Part shown: piece after piece, positions 61,634 to 64,000 of the stretch | How positions within the stretch are numbered: the stretch's first letter is position 1 | How the letters are laid out: the number at the start of each line of letters is the position of its first letter | Translations under genes and position numbers: made by a program | Source: Marinomonas profundimaris | Lineage (GTDB): Bacteria > Pseudomonadota > Gammaproteobacteria > Pseudomonadales > Marinomonadaceae | Length of the DNA: 64,000 nucleotides | Assembly: GCF_000508165.1 (NCBI RefSeq) | Contig: NZ_AYOZ01000023.1 | Location: 186,001 to 250,000 of the forward strand | Direction of reading: 5' to 3' | The notes under the pieces: model-generated | What the model saw: the letters and a program-made list of their open reading frames with translations, nothing else | Database searches by the model: none | Told to the model about the DNA's origin: nothing

Positions 61634-63154
61634 TTAGCTTTCAATCACATGCAGTGCGCGGTATTCGTCGTAGGCGAATTGATCTGTCATGCCGCTGATG
61701 TAGTCTTGGATTAAACGACAACGAAAGTAGAATTCCCATGCGTCGTCGCTGAGGTTTTCCAATGTGGAGCCAGCGAAGTGCTGTTTAAAGTGGGCGAGTG
61801 TGTTCTCCTCCAACGCGGCGCGGTAGGCACGAACGTGCTTCTGAGAGAGCTTTCTAAAGACGCGACGTTCGTAGGCGGGGGCTTTATGGTCATTGCTTAA
61901 CACCTTGTTGAAGGTGGCTCTGTCGAGCGTTAAAAGCGGCGCGTAAATATCCAGCAAGCCGTTGATGATTCGATAGCCTTGCAGTTCTTGTCCTTCCACT
62001 TCTGGCGTGCCGAATGCGTATTTTTTGGCAATGTTTTTCAGAGTGTCGACAATGGCGTGACAGTAGCTGTTGTCTTCAATTAGCGCGTTGTTGAAAGTGC
62101 CATGAAAGATCGCGTCGATGTTGTTGATGAATTGAGTACAGGCGTAATTTGGTAGATTTTTATTGATGCCAACGCGCAGACCAACAAAGAACATGCTGTC
62201 GATGTTGTCTTGCTTGTACATGCTGTTTGCCGAGGCGATGATTTTTTCCATCATGTCGTTGATTGGCAAGTTAAAGTCTTTGGATTGACAGGTGTTGGCG
62301 TATTCTTCTTGCAAAATGGCGGGTAATTCCGCAATGGTCAGAATGCCTTTTTCTTCTGCGTCTTCAATGTCGGCAATGCCGTAAGAAATGTCATCGGCGG
62401 CTTCCATAATATAGGCAAAAGGCGATCGTCTGCCTTCTTGGATGGATAAGTTCTCTCTTAATTTTGTGATGTAAGGCGCTTCGCTTAAGTAAAAACCGAC
62501 CTTTTTTTGCAGGTAATCGTTGTCCGGTTTTGGCACATCGCCACGTCGTGTGTATTTCATAATGCCAGACACTTGGCTGTAAGTGAGATTCAGCGCAAGC
62601 AAGCTGTAGACCAAACGAATCGCCTGCGCGTTGCCTTCAAAATGGCAAATGTCGCGTTTCAGTGCGATGAGTTCGTCGCTGAAGGTGACGGACTCGGCTG
62701 ATGTGGTTTTGTCAGCGATGAATCGTTCTAAATAACGGTCTATGTGATTGTCGAACCAGTGGATCATGGTGCTTTCACCGAAATGACCAAATGGCGGATT
62801 GCCGACGTCGTGCATTAGGCAGGACATTTCGACGATGGATTCAAATTGGCGATCCAAGTTTGTTAGGCCGTATTCTTCTTGCTTTTGTGGCGACAGGTTT
62901 TTGAAAACCAGTTGACAGATATAGCGCCCGACTTGCTGGACTTCCATGGAATGCGTTAAGCGACTGCGTACAGCGGCGTTGCGTTCTAATGGAAAGACTT
63001 GCGTTTTTTGTTGTAAACGACGAATGGCGGCGGAATTGATAATGCGGCCGCGATCGCTTTCAAATTCGCTTTGTTTTGCGGTTTGGGTGTCGTCGGAGTC
63101 TCGGCTGTTGTGTTGTCGGTTGGAGCGAATTTTCTGTTTAAAGTTGATCGCCAT
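61634..63154 (-). CDS. dgt: Deoxyguanosinetriphosphate triphosphohydrolase (dGTPase)
   Basis: A 506-residue HD-domain enzyme that hydrolyses dGTP to deoxyguanosine and triphosphate. The N-terminal block FESDRGRIINSAAIRRLQQKTQVFPLERNAAVRSRLTHSMEVQQVGRYI (about 35-85) is near-identical in kind to E. coli Dgt. HD motif residues are in RLTHSMEV (His), SCLMHDVGNPPFGHFGE (His-Asp pair) and a later Asp in EAADDISYGIADIED. The start at 63154 (MAINFKQKI) was chosen because AAGGA lies about 8 bp upstream; a start three codons earlier has none. It is monocistronic, divergent from the last gene of the window. Confidence 0.96.
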   Translation of the reverse strand: MAINFKQKIRSNRQHNSRDSDDTQTAKQSEFESDRGRIINSAAIRRLQQKTQVFPLERNAAVRSRLTHSMEVQQVGRYICQLVFKNLSPQKQEEYGLTNLDRQFESIVEMSCLMHDVGNPPFGHFGESTMIHWFDNHIDRYLERFIADKTTSAESVTFSDELIALKRDICHFEGNAQAIRLVYSLLALNLTYSQVSGIMKYTRRGDVPKPDNDYLQKKVGFYLSEAPYITKLRENLSIQEGRRSPFAYIMEAADDISYGIADIEDAEEKGILTIAELPAILQEEYANTCQSKDFNLPINDMMEKIIASANSMYKQDNIDSMFFVGLRVGINKNLPNYACTQFINNIDAIFHGTFNNALIEDNSYCHAIVDTLKNIAKKYAFGTPEVEGQELQGYRIINGLLDIYAPLLTLDRATFNKVLSNDHKAPAYERRVFRKLSQKHVRAYRAALEENTLAHFKQHFAGSTLENLSDDAWEFYFRCRLIQDYISGMTDQFAYDEYRALHVIES

Positions 63155-63355
63155 GGTGCGCATCCTTGACCTTGATGTCGTTTAATTGCTTTTGATAGTA
63201 ACGGTTTTTTACGGTAAAAGTTAACCAGAGTTGACGGAATTTTGATCTGTTTTGTGTGGTATCGGCGCTTTTACACTAGTCTGTAACATAACCGTCATCT
63301 TGATGCTTTCTAGTATCTATACAGTCAGAAGTGATGAATTAAGGTCAAAACGTAT

Positions 63356-64000
63356 ATGCCTTCACCCCCTGTTTTATCGACGCTTCAAGAACACGTGTAT
63401 TTTCTCTTGAATGAAGTTGAAACACACTGCCAAATGGTTGAACTGTTTTTCACATCAAGTTCCACCTTGTTGTTGCCCAAGATTCGAGGTCGCCGTGGAT
63501 ACGTGCAAGCACTTCGTGAAAAAGCAGACATCGAAACGGCACGCTTGTTAGAGCGCCGCAAAGCCAAAACCACCTTTCATGCGCAAGTGAGCGGTATGCA
63601 TTCGTTGGTCATCGCACTTGAAATGCTAACCAAACACTGCTTTGACTGCGTACGAGAAGGCACATTAAGCACGCCGTATACTCATCCTGCTGGCGAGGAT
63701 TGCCGTAAACTGGTGAAGCAAATCCGACGCGCTTTGCGTCTGGTGAAGGTTGGCGTGGCCGATAATCGTCGTCGCACCGGCATCAAATTAGGTCGACGTG
63801 CGCATAAACTGTTCACCAGTTACAACGACATTCAAACGCAAACGCTGCACGCCAAACTCACATTAAGCGACGAACAACTACAAGCGTCGATTCTTAGTAA
63901 CGTGGCCTTGAAGCGTCTGATCGAACAATTGAACGCAGTGGCGGAAGCCTTGATTAAGGCGGATCTTGGTCAAGTCGCGACGCTGCAAAATTACTCACAT
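63356..64000 (+). CDS. Unrecognised basic, helix-rich protein (partial, runs off right edge)
   Basis: The frame opens at ATG 63356 with an AAGG ribosome site 10 bp upstream and continues for 215 codons without a stop. The translation (MPSPPVLSTLQEHVYFLLNE...) is rich in Arg, Lys and Leu, has no membrane helix and is predicted by eye to be helical. Repeated motifs of the form KLVKQIRRALRLVKVG and RRRTGIKLGRRAHKLF suggest a charged helical bundle. I do not recognise a family. It could be the N-terminal domain of a larger regulator or enzyme. It is divergent from dgt with a 201-bp gap. Confidence 0.7.
   Translation, partial: MPSPPVLSTLQEHVYFLLNEVETHCQMVELFFTSSSTLLLPKIRGRRGYVQALREKADIETARLLERRKAKTTFHAQVSGMHSLVIALEMLTKHCFDCVREGTLSTPYTHPAGEDCRKLVKQIRRALRLVKVGVADNRRRTGIKLGRRAHKLFTSYNDIQTQTLHAKLTLSDEQLQASILSNVALKRLIEQLNAVAEALIKADLGQVATLQNYSH

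Noticed and set aside
1-64000. tRNA, rRNA or CRISPR array
   Set aside because: No cloverleaf-like stretch with CCA or GTTC-type arms, no rRNA core segments and no regularly spaced direct repeats were seen. A tRNA scan would be needed to be certain.
1-64000. Prophage, integron or transposon
   Set aside because: No integrase, transposase, capsid or tail-like protein was seen. Only the AbiE pair and the C/T-rich repeats suggest mobile history.

Overview
The window reads as a chromosomal segment of a marine gammaproteobacterium. Gene content and protein style (Cyo ubiquinol oxidase, DUF1456, RsmC, YpfH, Dgt, a DcaP-like porin, AapJQMP, plant-polymer enzymes) suggest an Oceanospirillales member such as Marinomonas. 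That assignment is inference from recognised families; no rRNA or tRNA gene is present to anchor it. Coding density is high, operons are compact with many ATGA or TAATG overlaps, and most units end in clear rho-independent hairpins. I saw no phage, transposase, integrase or CRISPR array.

Layout. 1-3.5 kb: a truncated TauE/SafE exporter, a DUF2798 membrane protein, a sodium:alanine symporter and a PPOX-type flavoprotein. 3.5-5.1 kb: a MocR/PdxR-type regulator divergent from the flavoprotein. 5.1-5.8 kb: a hairpin-rich gap with a doubtful small ORF. 5.8-10.8 kb: the cyoABCDE cytochrome bo3 operon. 11-16.7 kb: a secreted tannase/feruloyl esterase, an SDR, and a MarR-EmrA-EmrB efflux unit. 16.8-21.4 kb: a gamma-glutamylcyclotransferase-like gene, rsmC, DUF1456, a porin and an AraC regulator. 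21.6-27.3 kb: the dppABCDF peptide importer (minus strand). 27.9-31.4 kb: a 3-hydroxyisobutyrate-dehydrogenase-family enzyme, an SGNH esterase and a coniferyl-type aldehyde dehydrogenase.

31.4-39.7 kb is the most unusual region. A DeoR regulator is divergent from an AfuABC-like ABC importer (binding protein, double-length permease, ATPase). The importer is translationally chained to a metallo-beta-lactamase/beta-CASP-like hydrolase, a histidine phosphatase and a stand-alone relative of the T4 polynucleotide-kinase 3'-phosphatase domain; a lipoprotein and a DUF4432 aldose-epimerase-like protein follow. I read it as a candidate organophosphate or nucleotide scavenging system. The substrate is unknown.

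39.6-46.8 kb: a second gamma-glutamylcyclotransferase-like gene, Ada, YpfH, a second TauE/SafE, a PL1 pectate lyase lipoprotein, and an AbiEi/AbiEii-type toxin-antitoxin pair with a 19-bp palindrome in its upstream region. 46.9-52.6 kb: a LacI-controlled sugar ABC importer whose gaps hold several copies of a C/T-rich hairpin repeat. 52.9-55.5 kb: a PAS-GGDEF protein, Tag glycosylase and a LysR regulator. 55.7-61.5 kb: an AapJQMP amino-acid importer with a DAO-type oxidoreductase. 61.6-64 kb: dGTPase and the start of an unrecognised basic helical protein.

Together the genes describe a heterotrophic, plant- or algae-detritus-using bacterium: pectate lyase, tannase and coniferyl-type ALDH for polymers and aromatics, four ABC importers for sugars, peptides, amino acids and a probable phosphorylated solute, and aerobic quinol respiration. 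Positions of motifs were read by eye; family assignments rest on recognised motifs and not on database searches.
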